Assembly: GCA_033220425.1 (NCBI GenBank)
Contig: CM065650.1
Coordinates: forward strand, 186,001 to 250,000
DNA from: Lepraria neglecta
Lineage: Eukaryota > Ascomycota > Lecanoromycetes > Lecanorales > Stereocaulaceae
Length of the DNA: 64,000 bases
Reading direction: 5' to 3'
Part shown: positions 11,566-24,152 of the stretch, one piece after another
Numbering within the stretch: position 1 is the first letter of the stretch
Layout of the letters: each line of letters begins with the position of its first letter
The notes under the pieces: generated by a model
What the model was told of the DNA's origin: nothing
Databases searched by the model: none
What the model saw: only the letters and a program-made list of their open reading frames with translations
Position numbers and translations under genes: made by a program

Positions 11566-13730
11566 AATTTGCGAGAGGAGAATTTAGACGATTTACTCCC
11601 TCCCGTATAAGACAAATATAGATATAAATAATAAATCGCGGAAAGATTAAGTATAAATCATAGGTTATTGGAGGGAATAGCTAAAGGAGGCGAGATATGG
11701 CCGAATAACTTCAAAGTGATCCGGGCTTGGTAAGTAAGATATATAAAGTATAACCAGCTAAAAACGGAGAAAGGGAGAGTATAACTTATAGAAGGAATCA
11801 GTACGGAAAGCGGAATAATTCGTCGGTATTTATAATAAATTTCTCTAAAGGAAAGTATATCTACCAGTATTACGAGCAGGGTTATTATAACTCCGAGCGA
11901 GATACGGCTAAATAATCAAGAGAGTCACCGCCTTCGTGAGCGTATGTCTTAGGACCCCCCGAATTACTTCCTCTGCTATATCTTCCTTATTTCCTCCTGT
12001 TAGTAATGGTTTGGGACTAATACCGATACTATATTTCTAACTATTAGAGAGCGACTCGGTCAGGTATTAGGGGCCACTCCGTCTCCAGTAGTATATATAT
12101 TTCCTCCCTACCGGAAAGGTCCGGTATAAATTCATTCCTCTCAGGGTATCTATAGCGCGGAGGAGTAAGGATATTAGAGGGAGGTAGAGGATCGAAAGAG
12201 GTCTCTTCCGCTATAGTACGAACTATAATCCTAAAGTTAGAACGGAGGCTATAATAATAAAGGATTAACAAGAGTCGAGTTTTACCGAGATTACTAGAAT
12301 TACCCCCCCAGCGAGTATTCCTTAATGGCTACGTTGATATAGATATAGGGGGTCTGCTACTATGTCGGCTATCTATTAAGGTTTCGTAAAGTATCCGCCG
12401 AAGCTTCTTACAAGCTTAAGTAGCGATAATAATATAAATACGTATCGAAAGCTACGCGGAAGTACAGAGTAATAAGATCTGTATTACCTAGTTATTTCGG
12501 TATACTGGCTATAGGTTCTATCCTTACTAACCTTAGGAAGTAGATCTCGCGCCCTTAACACTTTCTAACCTATAAATAAAGATATTAATAACGAAAGACT
12601 AACGATTAGGCAAGCTAGATAGCTACCTATAAGACGGGACCATTTTTGAGGGACGAGTTAAAGATGTTTTATAAGCCAGATATAAGTAAAGCAGAAGAGT
12701 GAAAAGTATAGATAGCTAGCGCCGGAAATCGTCCAGAAATGATATAACTCGTTGCGCCATCTATAGTATAGGTTAATATATATACGTACGATAATAGGAT
12801 TAACTTACTTGATTAAGGGTAGGAATAGCGAAAGATTGATAACGATAGTAACAGTAACACCAGGGCGATATATCACCCATCCAAGACTAGTATTAGAGAT
12901 ATGTTTATGCGCGATCTATAAGAAGAGATACTGCAATTAACTATAAGTATTAATTTAATATTATTCACTGAGAGAAGACTTACCTTAAAGCCTATTATAT
13001 ATATAGAGGAGCAGTAAAGCAGGATATAATCGACTAACCAAATGCTGCCTATCTATTAAAGCTGTCTATTATTATATATCTAGAACTTAAATAAGCCTCT
13101 AACTTACCGTCGTCCAGTGAAGTTCCCTTTAAAGAGTTCGAAGCTATAAGAATAACTGGTATAAGGTCAAGTACTAACTTAAAAAACAAGGCCAGTACCT
13201 GAAGGAGTCTCCCGCGGATTAGAATTTTGTAGCGGATCGCCCTAACTAGAGCGAGGAACGCGGTCAGAGTAGTACAAAAGATATAAGAACGAATAATAAG
13301 GTGAATAGTCGGTAAGACCTTTTCTATAATAAGAAAGACAGGGGGGTATAAGTATACAAAGGGGACTAATTAGAGGAGATAGAGCGGTACCTAACAAACG
13401 GGGCGAAAAAGGTAAATACAGCACTTTACAGGCAATTTACAAAGATAAGGCTACAAGATTCGGTTCTATATAGGAGCCATAATAGTGGCGGTCTTTCCCT
13501 TTCCCCTTATTCGTAAGCCTATACCCTGAAAAGTCAGATATCGGTACAATCAGAGATAAGCGGCGCTGATCTTTTCGATAGCGTATTAGTAACTCGAGTC
13601 GCTTTAATACCCTACTCGGCGACGCTCGTTCGTATATACGTTTTCCCCCGATCCCATCGGCTAGTAGAATGTATATTCTAGGGCTATACTTATATAGGAG
13701 GGTCACTAGCCGATAGGGTAAAGCAGCACG
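11565..13730. repeat. Duplicated block (matches 44.64-46.68 kb)
   Basis: Aligns throughout with 44635-46680. The minus strand gives coherent fragments in both copies, for example the segment PLPPSNILTPPRYRYPERN (12050-12230). This suggests one long protein gene whose product I do not recognise. Another coherent minus-strand fragment at 13437-13706 is shortened in the second copy. This copy has clearly more TA than its partner. Confidence 0.7.
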
Positions 13731-14275
13731 AACTCGTGGGACGTAATAACCCTAAATGGCCGGACTGGATAATTTTGTGTGCTAACGCATAGCCGATCGG
13801 CTAGACTAACATTAGTTAGCTATCGAAAACAGCGCGCAAGAAAGTATTAGGCGAATAGCTTACCCGGGGTGCGAAAACTAGCGGAAGTAGGGGCTAGGAT
13901 CCCCGTATCCTACTACCCTAGCTATATTATAACCGGTTATATAAGACAGGGGTCCCGCCTAGCTAGTATCGCTTCTAGCCTTATTTATCGCCTTCCTTTC
14001 GACTTTCTCTTATTTCATAAATATTAAGTCTATATATATCTTCCAACGAGTATAATTATATCCTAGAAGCTCTTGATATCCTTTATAATATTCCTAAAGA
14101 AATACTCTAGTCTCTTAGAACTTAGGTTCCGCTAGCTTTTTAAAAGCTTTAGGCACTTATAGAGAATTCTTTACTTCCTTAGAATATAAATAGATTTTCG
14201 CCCTCCGGCGAAGCTTAGGGTTTATCGATCCCCTCTCCGCCCTCCGCTAATAGTCTACTAATATTGATCTCGCGC
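13730..14275. other. RIP desert
   Basis: No readable frame, repeat or RNA gene. It lies between the end of the duplicated segment and the next degenerate gene. Confidence 0.3.
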
Positions 14276-14965
14276 CTTATTAAAGCTTTAAATAAAGATT
14301 TAGTATAGATTAAGGACTTCCTATCGAGGTCGGAATTTAAAGATACTAGGGATAAGCTAGAATGAATCATTAAGGATCCTTATATCGTTGATCTCTAGCT
14401 TAATAAACATCGCCTATTAGACAAAGTTAGATTTCGGAAGGGTTTAAGCTAGCGGTCCCTGGCTATCGAGTATAACCAGTAGGAATATTTTACTTATACC
14501 TCGTCTAGAGTTAGTAAGCTGGCAGAAAGTCTATCGACTATATAAGAGAAGGCCGCCGGATATATCAAGGAGTACTTAAATCTTAATAGTCACCGATTTA
14601 TTAATAAGCAAGTAATAAGAACAGGAATCGAATATAGAATCAAGATACTTATCCTCGAAAGGTTACTTAGTAAAAGGGTAATCTCTGTAATCTTAAGCTT
14701 TAAATATAGGCGTTTCCGAGTCGTCAAGTTTAAAGACCTTGACTTCTTAGTAAGAGGTATAAACTAGATAGAATAGATTATAGAGCTAGTAGAGGCGAAA
14801 GCGGATTGGCTTAATGGCTGCCAGAATTAGTATGACGGTATATACTTTAGTACTAGAATTGGCGCTACTGAATTTTGTATAGTATGGTATAGTAACATAT
14901 CGCTAAGGAAGGGTCCGCGTATACCTTTACCAGTATCAAGCAGAAAACGCTGCCGGTTAGACTAA
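14276..14965 (+). pseudogene. Unrecognised degenerate gene, one frame of about 230 codons
   Basis: A single plus-strand frame stays coherent from 14276 to a TAA at 14963-14965, with about ten internal stops at positions that suit Gln or Trp. Readable pieces are SSRVSKLAESLSTI, KAAGYIKEYLNLNSHRF and SFKYRRFRVVKFKDLDFLV. It is charged, probably helical, and has no membrane segment or signal peptide. The true 5' end is not visible. I recognise no family. Confidence 0.4.
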
Positions 14966-15181
14966 CCTGTGACTTACTATCTACTTAGTAGTTCTCGCGA
15001 GAATTAACTCTTATACTATCAAAGTACCTTATTAACGACGGTATAGGAAAGAGGTAGTAATAGTGGCGAAGCTGAACCCCGTATCAGCTTAATACCTTAT
15101 TTCAACCTCGCTATACTTATAAAAGCCAATCCTCCGCCTCTCCTAAGTAAGAACTTAGTATATTAATATAACCTTATAACT

Positions 15182-15690
15182 GAGAACGCAGTATATAATC
15201 CCGCAGTACTTATATAGGCCAACTCTACGCTTCTTGCTCAGGAGACTACGGGCTGTTTATATAATCTTGTATTACTTGTAATAGAAAACCTCCCATCTCT
15301 TATATATAAGAACTTAGTATATAATCCCGCAGTACTTATATAGGCTAACTCTACGCTTCTCCTACAGGAGACCACGGGGTGTTTATATAATCTTGTATTA
15401 CTTGTAATAGAAAACCTCCTATCTCTCCCAGATAAGAACTCAGTATATAATCCCGCAGTACTTGTATAGGCTAACTCTACACCTCTTCTACAGGAGACTA
15501 TAGGGTATTCATACGATCTCGCAGTACTGGTAAAAGAAAATCTATCTTTCTAATATAAGAACTCAGCATATAATCCCGCAGTACTTGTATAGGCTAACTC
15601 TACACCTCTTCTACAGGAGACTACAGGGTGTTTATTCGATCTCGCAGTACTTACAAAAGAAAATCTATCTTTCCCATATAAGAACTCAGT
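15182..15690 (-). repeat. Coding tandem repeat of 123-126 bp
   Basis: Units start near 15182, 15308, 15434, 15557 and 15680 (spacings 126, 126, 123, 123), each opening with AAGAACTCAG-like sequence. All periods are multiples of three. One minus-strand frame is almost free of stops across the array and reads a 41/42-residue unit with the core STARSNKHPVVSCRRGVELA followed by YTSTAGLY. A second frame carries paired KYC motifs. A repeat-bearing protein gene once lay here; its family is unknown. Confidence 0.65.
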
Positions 15691-15766
15691 ATATCTATAT
15701 AATCCTTTTACTATATCTCTATAACCGCCTTCCCTTAATATATAGCGCTAGATACCGAAATGACTC

Positions 15767-15837
15767 AGTCAGTTCCGCGCTGGACCTACTTATTATTATA
15801 AGTTATAACGATAAGTAGGTCGAGCGCGGAACTGACT
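15767..15837. repeat. Near-perfect 27-bp inverted repeat (hairpin)
   Basis: The arms 15767-15793 and 15811-15837 are reverse complements at 26 of 27 positions and are separated by 17 TA-rich bases. The left arm begins AGTCAGTTCCGCGC. It is GC-richer than its surroundings and lacks RIP scars. This is the form of a very short palindromic MITE or a fused pair of terminal inverted repeats. No target-site duplication is evident. Confidence 0.8.
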
Positions 15838-15839
15838 TT

Positions 15840-17140
15840 GACCCCTTTAGTGATATATATAGACTACTCGGGTTTCAAAGCTTGCCCTGAGACAGTTGGC
15901 GTTCCCTCGAGGATCCGAATTGGAACCAAGTCGGCGGAACCAGTAGGATTGTCGAGTAGTATAGTATAAGATGGAAGGATATGTAAAATAGTGTATATAC
16001 GGCGTCGTGAATACATCTAGATTCTGTCAATTAGGACTATAGGACTTATTTAAACGAAGTTACCTTATTATAAACACCCAATTTAATAAGGAGCGGCTAG
16101 GAGGCTTCATTAAGACCCGGGTCACTATATATCTTCAACTTCTCACTCTTGGCACGGTCCGCTACCTTAAATTATACCTTAGTAAGCCACTTTGAAAAAT
16201 CCTTTAGGATACCCTTAGCTTTTATACCCTTTAGCTCTGTTTCCTATAGATACTTCTCTCCCTTAACCGATACTATAGCGACTCTTTTAGAAAATAGATG
16301 ATCGTCAGTAGGGATTTAGCGGCTAAAAGAGGTACGGCCGCTCGATCTATAGAAAAATGGGGCAAGGGTTCCTTTCTAATATATTTAACCTATCTATAGA
16401 AAACAAGCACTTGAAAAAAGTAGATACCCCTTGAGTAATAGTTACAGTCCTTGTCTAGTAGATATAACGCTCGTAGAACTTTCCCGGTAATACATTAGCA
16501 CGTAGAAACTTCTCAGGTAGGTATAGGAGAGCTACTTACTATTTGTAGCTTCTATAGTAATATACACTGGAGCGTATACACAGTTTCACCAGTTCGCTGT
16601 AATCTGAAAGTGGGGCGTAATCAGCACGCCAAGCCTTTTTGCTTGGCGGAGCTTCGGTTAAATTCCCTTATAGTCTCTCCTAAACGCTAGTATTTCTTAC
16701 TATCCAGCTTCCTATCGCCCCAAGTTTCTCGATATAGTGGTGATTTTCAAGTATAGGCTATATAGGCCACTTAGCGTTAGTACTTAGTAGCGTGATATAG
16801 TAGTAGTATTACGACAAGAGATAGGCTTAAAAGGCTATTTAAGTCTTTTATAGTTAGATATGGATATAAAGTATAATCTCTCGCACGTATTTTCAATTTG
16901 GCTTATCCTTTCTCTACTCTTTAGGAATCCTATCCCTCGGACTTTAATAGGTTAGAGCTCGTCTTACCCTCCTACTACTAATTTAATCTTCCTAATACTC
17001 TTATAGATCCTAACTTCTATTAGAAGAGCTCTTTAATTACCAGCCTTTTACGACCCCTTAATCTTAATATCCTTAGCTACCTACGATAAGTTCGTCTACA
17101 AAGTCTACCGGTAGTATCCTTCGGCCTACCTTTCTCGGGC
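15840..17140. other. RIP desert, nothing identified
   Basis: TA-rich, no coherent reading on either strand. A less mutated patch at about 16560-16670 holds no gene I can name. Confidence 0.3.
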
Positions 17141-17600
17141 TTATTGCGATAGAAGAAGATATATATCTACTCCTTACAGCTTGCCTATCTAGAGTATTAC
17201 TACACGTACCTCGATACCTTTGGGGACAAGAACTACAATATCTTGTTCGCAGCGGATATACATTCGTATATACCGACGCTGCTACCGGTACCGGAAGCTA
17301 GGATAATAGTAAAGACTAGGAATATCTCCGTGATAAAGACGGATTTCGTATCGAATATTAAGGCTCTAGCAGATATGGACTTTTTAAGAGGTTAATAAGT
17401 ATTATTAAATAAGGTGTAACTTACTATATTATATCCTATTATAAAATATTGGATATGTCTAAGTATAGGGGCGTTCTAGATAAGAACTTGAAGCGCCCTT
17501 CCTAAGACTCTAGATTTAGATCCTTAAAGTTATAAGGAGATAACAGGGAAGCTAAGATAATAGAATTTAGCTCTTATAGTAAAAGGGGTATTCCTTAGTT
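17141..17600 (+). pseudogene. Unrecognised degenerate gene fragment
   Basis: A plus-strand frame reads coherently over about 150 codons with stops at Gln-like positions. Fragments include LAYLEYYYTYLDTFGDKN, NILFAADIHSYIPTLLPVP and VIKTDFVSNIKALADMDFL. The residue mix is that of a soluble protein. Neither end is defined and no domain is recognised. Confidence 0.35.
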
Positions 17601-19990
17601 AAACCTTGCGAAACTATTTCCGTTTATAGCCAAAATTCGATCTCCTTGATTGATTTCGAATTATACGAGTCACTATATATATAGAATTAAATATTACTGT
17701 TTATATAGTAGTATAGCCGTCAAGCATTTTCCCCAGCCCAAATACTATAGCCGGTACGCGAATTCGTGATTATATAGGTCAATATAAATCTTAAATACCT
17801 CCCTGCGAAGCCTGGCCTTATAGGGGAATCGTAGTCTCTAGGTAGAAATAAGCCCGAACCACGTGACCGAGCGCGCTAAGACTCTAAGTCGTGAAGTTTA
17901 TCGCTTATCGCCGGAGATCTCTATATCTTGATATTAAGCTCTTAACGTATATATCCTGTAAGTAACCCCTAATTGAACGGCCGCTTCGATCTACTAAATT
18001 CTTCAGAGCTACCTACGCGAAGCGGTACGAGCTATAATATAAATAATACGATAGTAGTTAATACTAGGAACTAGTTAATAAAGTAAGCGAAGTACTAATA
18101 AGACTCTACGAGATCTAATACTAAAATACTACGAAGATAAAATCAAGTATTTAGAAAATAAAATCGTAGCTAAAGAAAGGAAGATCTTAAAATTATAGAA
18201 GGAAGTATAGGTAGATCCTAAGGATCTACTTTACTGCTTAAGATACGATTATAGAGTCTCGCGGCTGGAATATATCAACTTATATATATATTAGCCTGGA
18301 CATCCATATGAACTCACTCTATTTCCGACCTTTATATTACCTTACTAATATCTTCGCGTATATTAGTAATCTCGGTAATAGAACCCCCTACGTATTACGG
18401 GATATACAATAGGAACTTTGCCGATAGGAGTTCCCTTTAATAATATAAGAAAATATACTAGAGGGTAAACGAAAAAGATTCTATAGTCAATAAAAAAGCT
18501 CGGGTTAAAGCCACCGTCAGAAAAGGTACGGATAGCTTACATCCTTAATTAGAGGTCTATTTATCTTATAGTACCATATCGGAGAAGTATATAGATAGAT
18601 ATAGTGTATATAACGCCCCGGGTAGCTTCTCTAATATTGATTGTGCTAGAGGCGGGCCTGGAATATAAGATCCAATTTACTATTATAACTTGCGGATACA
18701 ATATATTCGCTAATCTAAGCTTATAGGAATAGGAAACGCAGTCTCCTTTATAAGTGGCCTTGATTTTAGTAGCTTTTCGAACGATCCTACCCGTTATTTC
18801 TATTACGGAGCCCCTCCTAACTTAGGAGGAAGTTCCCCTATAACAAGCGATGCTCCTCCTATTAGGCAACGTTAAGACCCTAATAGCACGTCTTATCCTA
18901 TCGGCTTCCCCCTAGGCTATATTAAGACTAGGGACCAAAACAAGGCCTTTTTTCAGGATCCGATTAGTATGTATAAGTTTAGGGATAGATATAGAGGTTA
19001 GAATACTATCTGCAACGCGCCGCCTATCGACTAGAGCTAGGTCTTCTTAGAGGATCTATTTGGGCTGGGATATACCGGAGATAGAAACGGCGCCTCCTAG
19101 CCACGCTACGGATCCTTTATTACTAACGAGGGTCAAGTATTCTTACAGAATCCTTATATAACCTTATATCATCTATAGGATATAGCTTTCGCAGGCCGGG
19201 GACTCGATTTTTCCTAGATATTACTAAGTATAGGGTTATAGGTAGACGCTACCTTCTATAGTCTTAGGCGGGATGTGAAGGTAGTAAAAGATCAAGTTTA
19301 AGAGGAAGGTCTAAAGCAGGTAGAGCTATTACTATTTACTATCTAATATAGTATTATAGGATACAGCGTAATAAGACCTAGACGTAGAAAACTTGTATTT
19401 AGCTCTGTAAGCTGGCGGCTAATTAGTCGTCGAATATAAAATTGAATCTAACCGTTAAATAAGATATTCCGGTAACTATATTCTTAAGCTCTAATAGCTT
19501 GGGAAGCTCTATTTTCTTCTATCTCTTTAAACGCTCGGGGACTATAGAGACTATAGTAATAGCGGTACTGTTAATAATAGTAAAGCCGAGACGACCGTCA
19601 AATATCGTACTACTATATATTCAGTTAACGATAGTAACCGTAGTAGCCTGTATACTTATAAGCCTCCCTCCTTTAAGCTTATTATAACCGGTATAATAGA
19701 AGGTATAGTAAGCTATTTAGGAGAGAGTTCTATAAAGTCGCCTAGAGTAGGCTAAACGGAGAGCTTATACGAACCCTTATAGAACGTTACTTTTGATCCT
19801 TTGCCCTATACTAGAATAGTAAGGGTCTACCGTTCTTGTCTATTTGGCGCGAGGAGGTAGAGTATACGGCTGTCGAAGGGATACAGCAGTATATATACTC
19901 CCACTTTAGACCCGGGAAGCGCGCAGTCATGAATCTCGACAATACGCTAGGTCTTATATAAGATAATACTGATAAGGAGAGTTAAGAAGG
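17600..19990. other. RIP desert with short coding-like scraps
   Basis: No gene could be followed. The plus strand at about 18100-18210 reads a Lys/Glu-rich helical stretch (YYEDKIKYLENKIVAKER), and about 18600-18850 reads Gly/Pro-rich scraps. No reverse transcriptase, integrase or transposase motif was found on either strand. Confidence 0.35.
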
Positions 19991-20000
19991 ATTTACTTAC

Positions 20001-20276
20001 ATTGTCGTTAATAGTATACTTTTTAAGGAATTTTAATCCATCGATATTAGTACAGGGACATCCTTTCTTTATAAACTCCTCAGCCCGTAAGCCAATAGTG
20101 GAGTCAGCCAGGCAAACGAAACCCTCCGTGTCGATGGCTACTCTCCATGATTCAGCCCTGGAAAGATTCGCAGAAGTTATCTCCTCGAGAGATTCGTCGA
20201 TAGTAGTAGTATATTCAATATAACTAGCTATTGACAAAACGGGGTTCTTCTGGCCGGAAAATACCAGTGTCACCAT
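20001..20276 (-). CDS. First exon of an unrecognised gene
   Basis: From the ATG at 20276 an uninterrupted exon of 92 codons runs to 20001 and is followed directly by a consensus donor GTAAGT (20000-19995). The exon is a multiple of three and CA/TG are present at normal levels, unlike its flanks. It contains the segment SWRVAIDTEGFVCLADST. No downstream exon could be placed with confidence, because RIP desert begins just beyond. I see no known domain, signal peptide or membrane segment. It may be a truncated gene. Confidence 0.4.
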
Positions 20277-20856
20277 CTAGAGATTCAGCCAAACCTTCCA
20301 AACTGTACCAGATACCATTTCTCAGGCCATTGATACCCTGATGATATATAATCTTTGTCCGTGATACTTCCGATAGTCCTAACCAGTGTTCGGGACTTCA
20401 GAGCCAATAGTATCAATAATACATTCTGTCCGCCGCACTTTTATAGATATATAACTGCGAGGCTCAAATAAGACTATCTTAGCTCTAATACTATGCGAAC
20501 AGGGTTATTTAAATAGTGGGACGAGGTAAGAAGGCTAGAATTTTATAGTTAAGAGCGCCGCAAGGTTGAAAAGTTAAAAGGCTTCTCTTCCGACAAGATA
20601 CGCTCCTACTAATATCTAAGACTCGCCTAGAGATGAGATAGATAGGTTGTTAGAGAGTTTCTACCTCTAATAGATCTATACCTTTTCTAGATAGGGATTA
20701 CTTCCTACCCGCAGGGTCCGCTTAGTCCAGGATTCATATAATAGAGATCACGCCTTGATTAAAAAGACACTATTTCGATCTCCTCTTTACCGGAATCCGC
20801 TCTGCAGTTAGTACTAGTACTACTAGGTACCAATTAGTTACTATAATATTCTTTCG

Positions 20857-20981
20857 GGGTAGGTGCTATAATAACCTTTTTGGGTATGTGCTATAATATC
20901 CATTCTGGGTAGGTGTGATAATATCCATTTTGGGTAGGTGCGACAATATCCATTTTGGGTAGGTCCTATCGTTGCTCTTTT
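20857..20981. repeat. Five 25-bp tandem repeats
   Basis: Five units of exactly 25 bp begin at 20857, 20882, 20907, 20932 and 20957, each opening with GGGTAGGTG or a close variant and ending in a T-run. They sit 41 bp upstream of the proposed start of the long degenerate gene at 21023. Whether they were promoter elements cannot be told. Confidence 0.9.
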
Positions 20982-21022
20982 GGGTAAAGAGCTACTTATA
21001 GCCACCGCTCTGAAGCTATAGG

Positions 21023-23305
21023 ATGTTCTGTAACTAGTAGATCGTTCCCTATTAAATCTAGATACAAGCGAGCCCTCGCCGAAGGGTCTCCATCCTTGAT
21101 TTTGCTTTAATGGTCTAGCGATTTCTGTAAGCTATAAGAATCGTATTTACCTATATAGATCCCAGAAGAGCTGTTTACCTTCTTGTCCACGAAGTTTGCT
21201 TTACCTAATTGCCTGATATACGTGTAACGTTACCTTCGACGCCTCCTCCGACGCCTAAGCCCAGGGCTACGTTGTTAGGATTCCGGCATATTTAAGTTAT
21301 ACGTATAGTAGAGGATTCGAAGACTTTACTAGAAGCGTATATAGAGGTAGGACGCCCTGACCTTTCTCAAGAAATCACAGCTTATAATTTTTCGTAGTCC
21401 CTAGGCCCGACTCTTATAGACCTGTGTAGTCGGTTATAGAAGCTTGCTTACGTCCCAGCGGAGCAAATTAAGTCGAGTAATTCCCTCTGGCTTAATTCGG
21501 AGCCGAATATCAATATTCTTGGGAAGACCGTAGACGGCGGATCTTACGAAATTATACTCCATAGATCATATTTCCAATGGCTCCCCTTTCTTGCGCTCGA
21601 TCGTGCGCTCGAACTAAACCTCGACTATGATCCGACAGCACCAACAAGGGAAGATATCTCGGTCTATAGTACTCGGGAGGCGACGAAGAGGGCTTATACT
21701 ATCTTTCTACGCAAGGCTATTCCTAAGATCCATTCTAGATACTATCGAGGATACAAGGAATATTATCGTAATCTTACCCGGTCGTATAGCCTAGCGATAC
21801 CGCTTGAAAGAGCGATCCTTATCTACGATATCCTGGTATACTCTTTACTTATCGACCTTCAAAAATCTATTAATATTCTTTAGGATTCTGATCCACCAGT
21901 ACGCAAATATTTTACGTAATATCTTATATTCATTAGTCTGAATATACTGGGAAATTATAACTCTCGTAATACTCTCGAGCTTCTTACGAAAGACCAAGCC
22001 GACTTACTATAACTTTTCCAGAAGTGTTATACAGATCCGTTCAAGGCTTTACCAGGACCTAGAGTACTAGTTGAGACGCTCCCTAGCGCAGAACTTTAAA
22101 TGATTTCTCTAATCCGAAGTCTACTTGAATTTTCCGGTAGTATAGTAGACTATCGATAATATATACTCGATTAAGAATATAAATTCAGTAATAATTTCAC
22201 CCTGTATAGTAGTCTTGTCGGGGTTACTGGTATAAATTGGTTTGGGAATTTTAATCCGAAGCAAATATATGATATACTCTTAGAATCCAAAGTATTTGAA
22301 GAAGACCTAGTTATTCGCACGCTGAATACTATAGAATGGAGTATACAGATAATGGAATTCTTACCTATCGGCTTTCCCGAGAGGTATCTGGTATAATATC
22401 CTGAACGGAGGGCTTGACTAATACTAACGTTACCAGGATCTGCTGTCGCAGGTGCTAAGAGAGTTTGGCTCAGGAGAGGTAGATCTCGTCTGTATATATA
22501 TATAATCCTTCTCTTCTATGAATATAGAAGAGTAATACTAACGGCAGACAGCGAGCAAATCTATAGCTGATATCTATCCCTTTAAAAGCCAAAGAATAAT
22601 ATACTGTTGCTTCTTACTTAGAGTTTAATAGTTAATGGTCGACCTCTCTATATACTTAGCGAATAGGTAAGCTCAGGTGATACTATAGAGCTATCTCAAC
22701 GATTAATAGGAGATCTTCAGAATTCTTAAGGACCGGAGCAGTTCGTATTGACCCTAGCTGCCTTGCTCTGCTATAAACGACTACTTCCTTATATATTAAA
22801 TAATACTACTTAACCTATTAAAGGTTGCTATCTAGCGGACCTACATGCTTTATTTAACGGCAAATCTTTGAGTAACCAACGAATAGTTTTCGAAAGGATA
22901 GGGTTCTCGTTACTACGCGTCCTTACTACGCTTAGGGATGAATATGCGGATATAATTCAGCTTCTCGCCGTTGCGGTTAACAAAGACGTACCCTTACTGG
23001 AGCTTTTCGACGTATTAACGGATCGGTATATAGCAGGCAGGATCAAGAACGGGCTCTCTTACGTTAGCGCTTTCGAGGAGGTAGGGGTTATACGCTTAAT
23101 AGAGATGATACCAGAGCTTGGTATTGATGACGGTTCTTCCGCCCGAAGATTCGATAATATTTCAGAAGACTACTATATAGTAGGGCGCCTAGGAAATGGT
23201 TGTAAGATACTTCCTAACGGGATAATCCTTAGGGACTTCGAGCGTGAAGGCACTGGAGCGTATTTGGGAAATGAGATATTGCTGGGTCTGGGCAATATTG
23301 TTTGA
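21023..23305 (+). pseudogene. Long unrecognised gene, about 760 codons in one frame
   Basis: From an ATG at 21023 to a TGA at 23303 one plus-strand frame is coherent over 761 codons with no frameshift needed. The interruptions are TAA/TAG where Gln fits and a few TGA where Trp fits. Clean parts include 21476-21880 (segments GSYEIILHRSYFQWLPFLAL and RAYTIFLRKAIPKIHSRYY) and the last 145 codons (22868-23305), which are fully open with IIQLLAVAVNKDVPLLEL. There is no signal peptide or transmembrane run. It looks like a host protein gene hit by RIP without indels. I do not recognise the family; an ankyrin-like or HEAT-like helical protein is possible but not shown. Confidence 0.5.
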
Positions 23306-24152
23306 TTCCAGCGGCTATTGATTTATAGAGGTCACGATAAGCGTTAGAAAGGAAATGGAAAACGAACTTTCACAGAGGATTATAGAGCTTGAATAGTAAG
23401 CAGCTCCAGAAGATTCAATAGCAATACCATTACTTAAACAGATTAGTCTCGCACAATAATTTACAACACGCCTGGTCACGCATCAACTGTGCATCGTACT
23501 TGTTCACAAGCCCACAATTCTCCGCCCCAAAATCATGCTCTGGTTCGTTTGTAATATTCGATATCAATCTCTTTCTATATATAAGACGTACTCGACCTCC
23601 CTATAGCTACCTTCGATTCCGGTTACTAGACTTTAGAGAGAAGACTTCCCAGATTTTTAGGATGTCGAGTTTCCCGAACCGAGTATTCCTATATAGTATA
23701 TTAGATTATTGACTAAGCGATAGAAGTATAATACTAAAGAGATCAAAGGCCGGCGAGGATTGATATAGCCCTAACCCTATATATAACCTATAGCTTTATG
23801 TAATCAGCGGTTGGAAGTAACAAAGTATCCGTTAGATTCAACTCAGTATCTACTACGTCAGGAACGTCTTACGCTGCCTATAGTAGTAGTATACAGTTCC
23901 CTTCTTATTACTTGTTAATTACGTTTTATTTCGTGAAAGAGGCTGGGTTATCTAACCCTCAAGTGCCATTTCTTGCCTTGTATCCCCTATACCAATTTAC
24001 TACTAAAACATGATAATCAATCATATATCGACATAAAAGTCATTCTGCCGTCCCAATTAAGTAAATATAAAGCCCACTTACTATTAATAGGCTAATCTAT
24101 AGTGTTACAGTCTCGACACGCCCTCCGCCGCCCCCCTCCCTACCTTACCGCC
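23306..24152. other. Intergenic region, little RIP at first
   Basis: Bases 23340-23560 have normal CA/TG content and no convincing gene. Beyond 23560 TA content rises again. No terminal inverted repeat for the following transposase was found. Confidence 0.35.

Noticed and set aside
15182-15690. CRISPR-like array
   Set aside because: Units are contiguous, 123-126 bp, in frame, with no spacer structure; the host is a fungus.
16000-19990. Possible retroelement in the large desert
   Set aside because: No reverse transcriptase, RNase H or integrase motif and no paired terminal repeats could be read on either strand; TA richness alone is not evidence.
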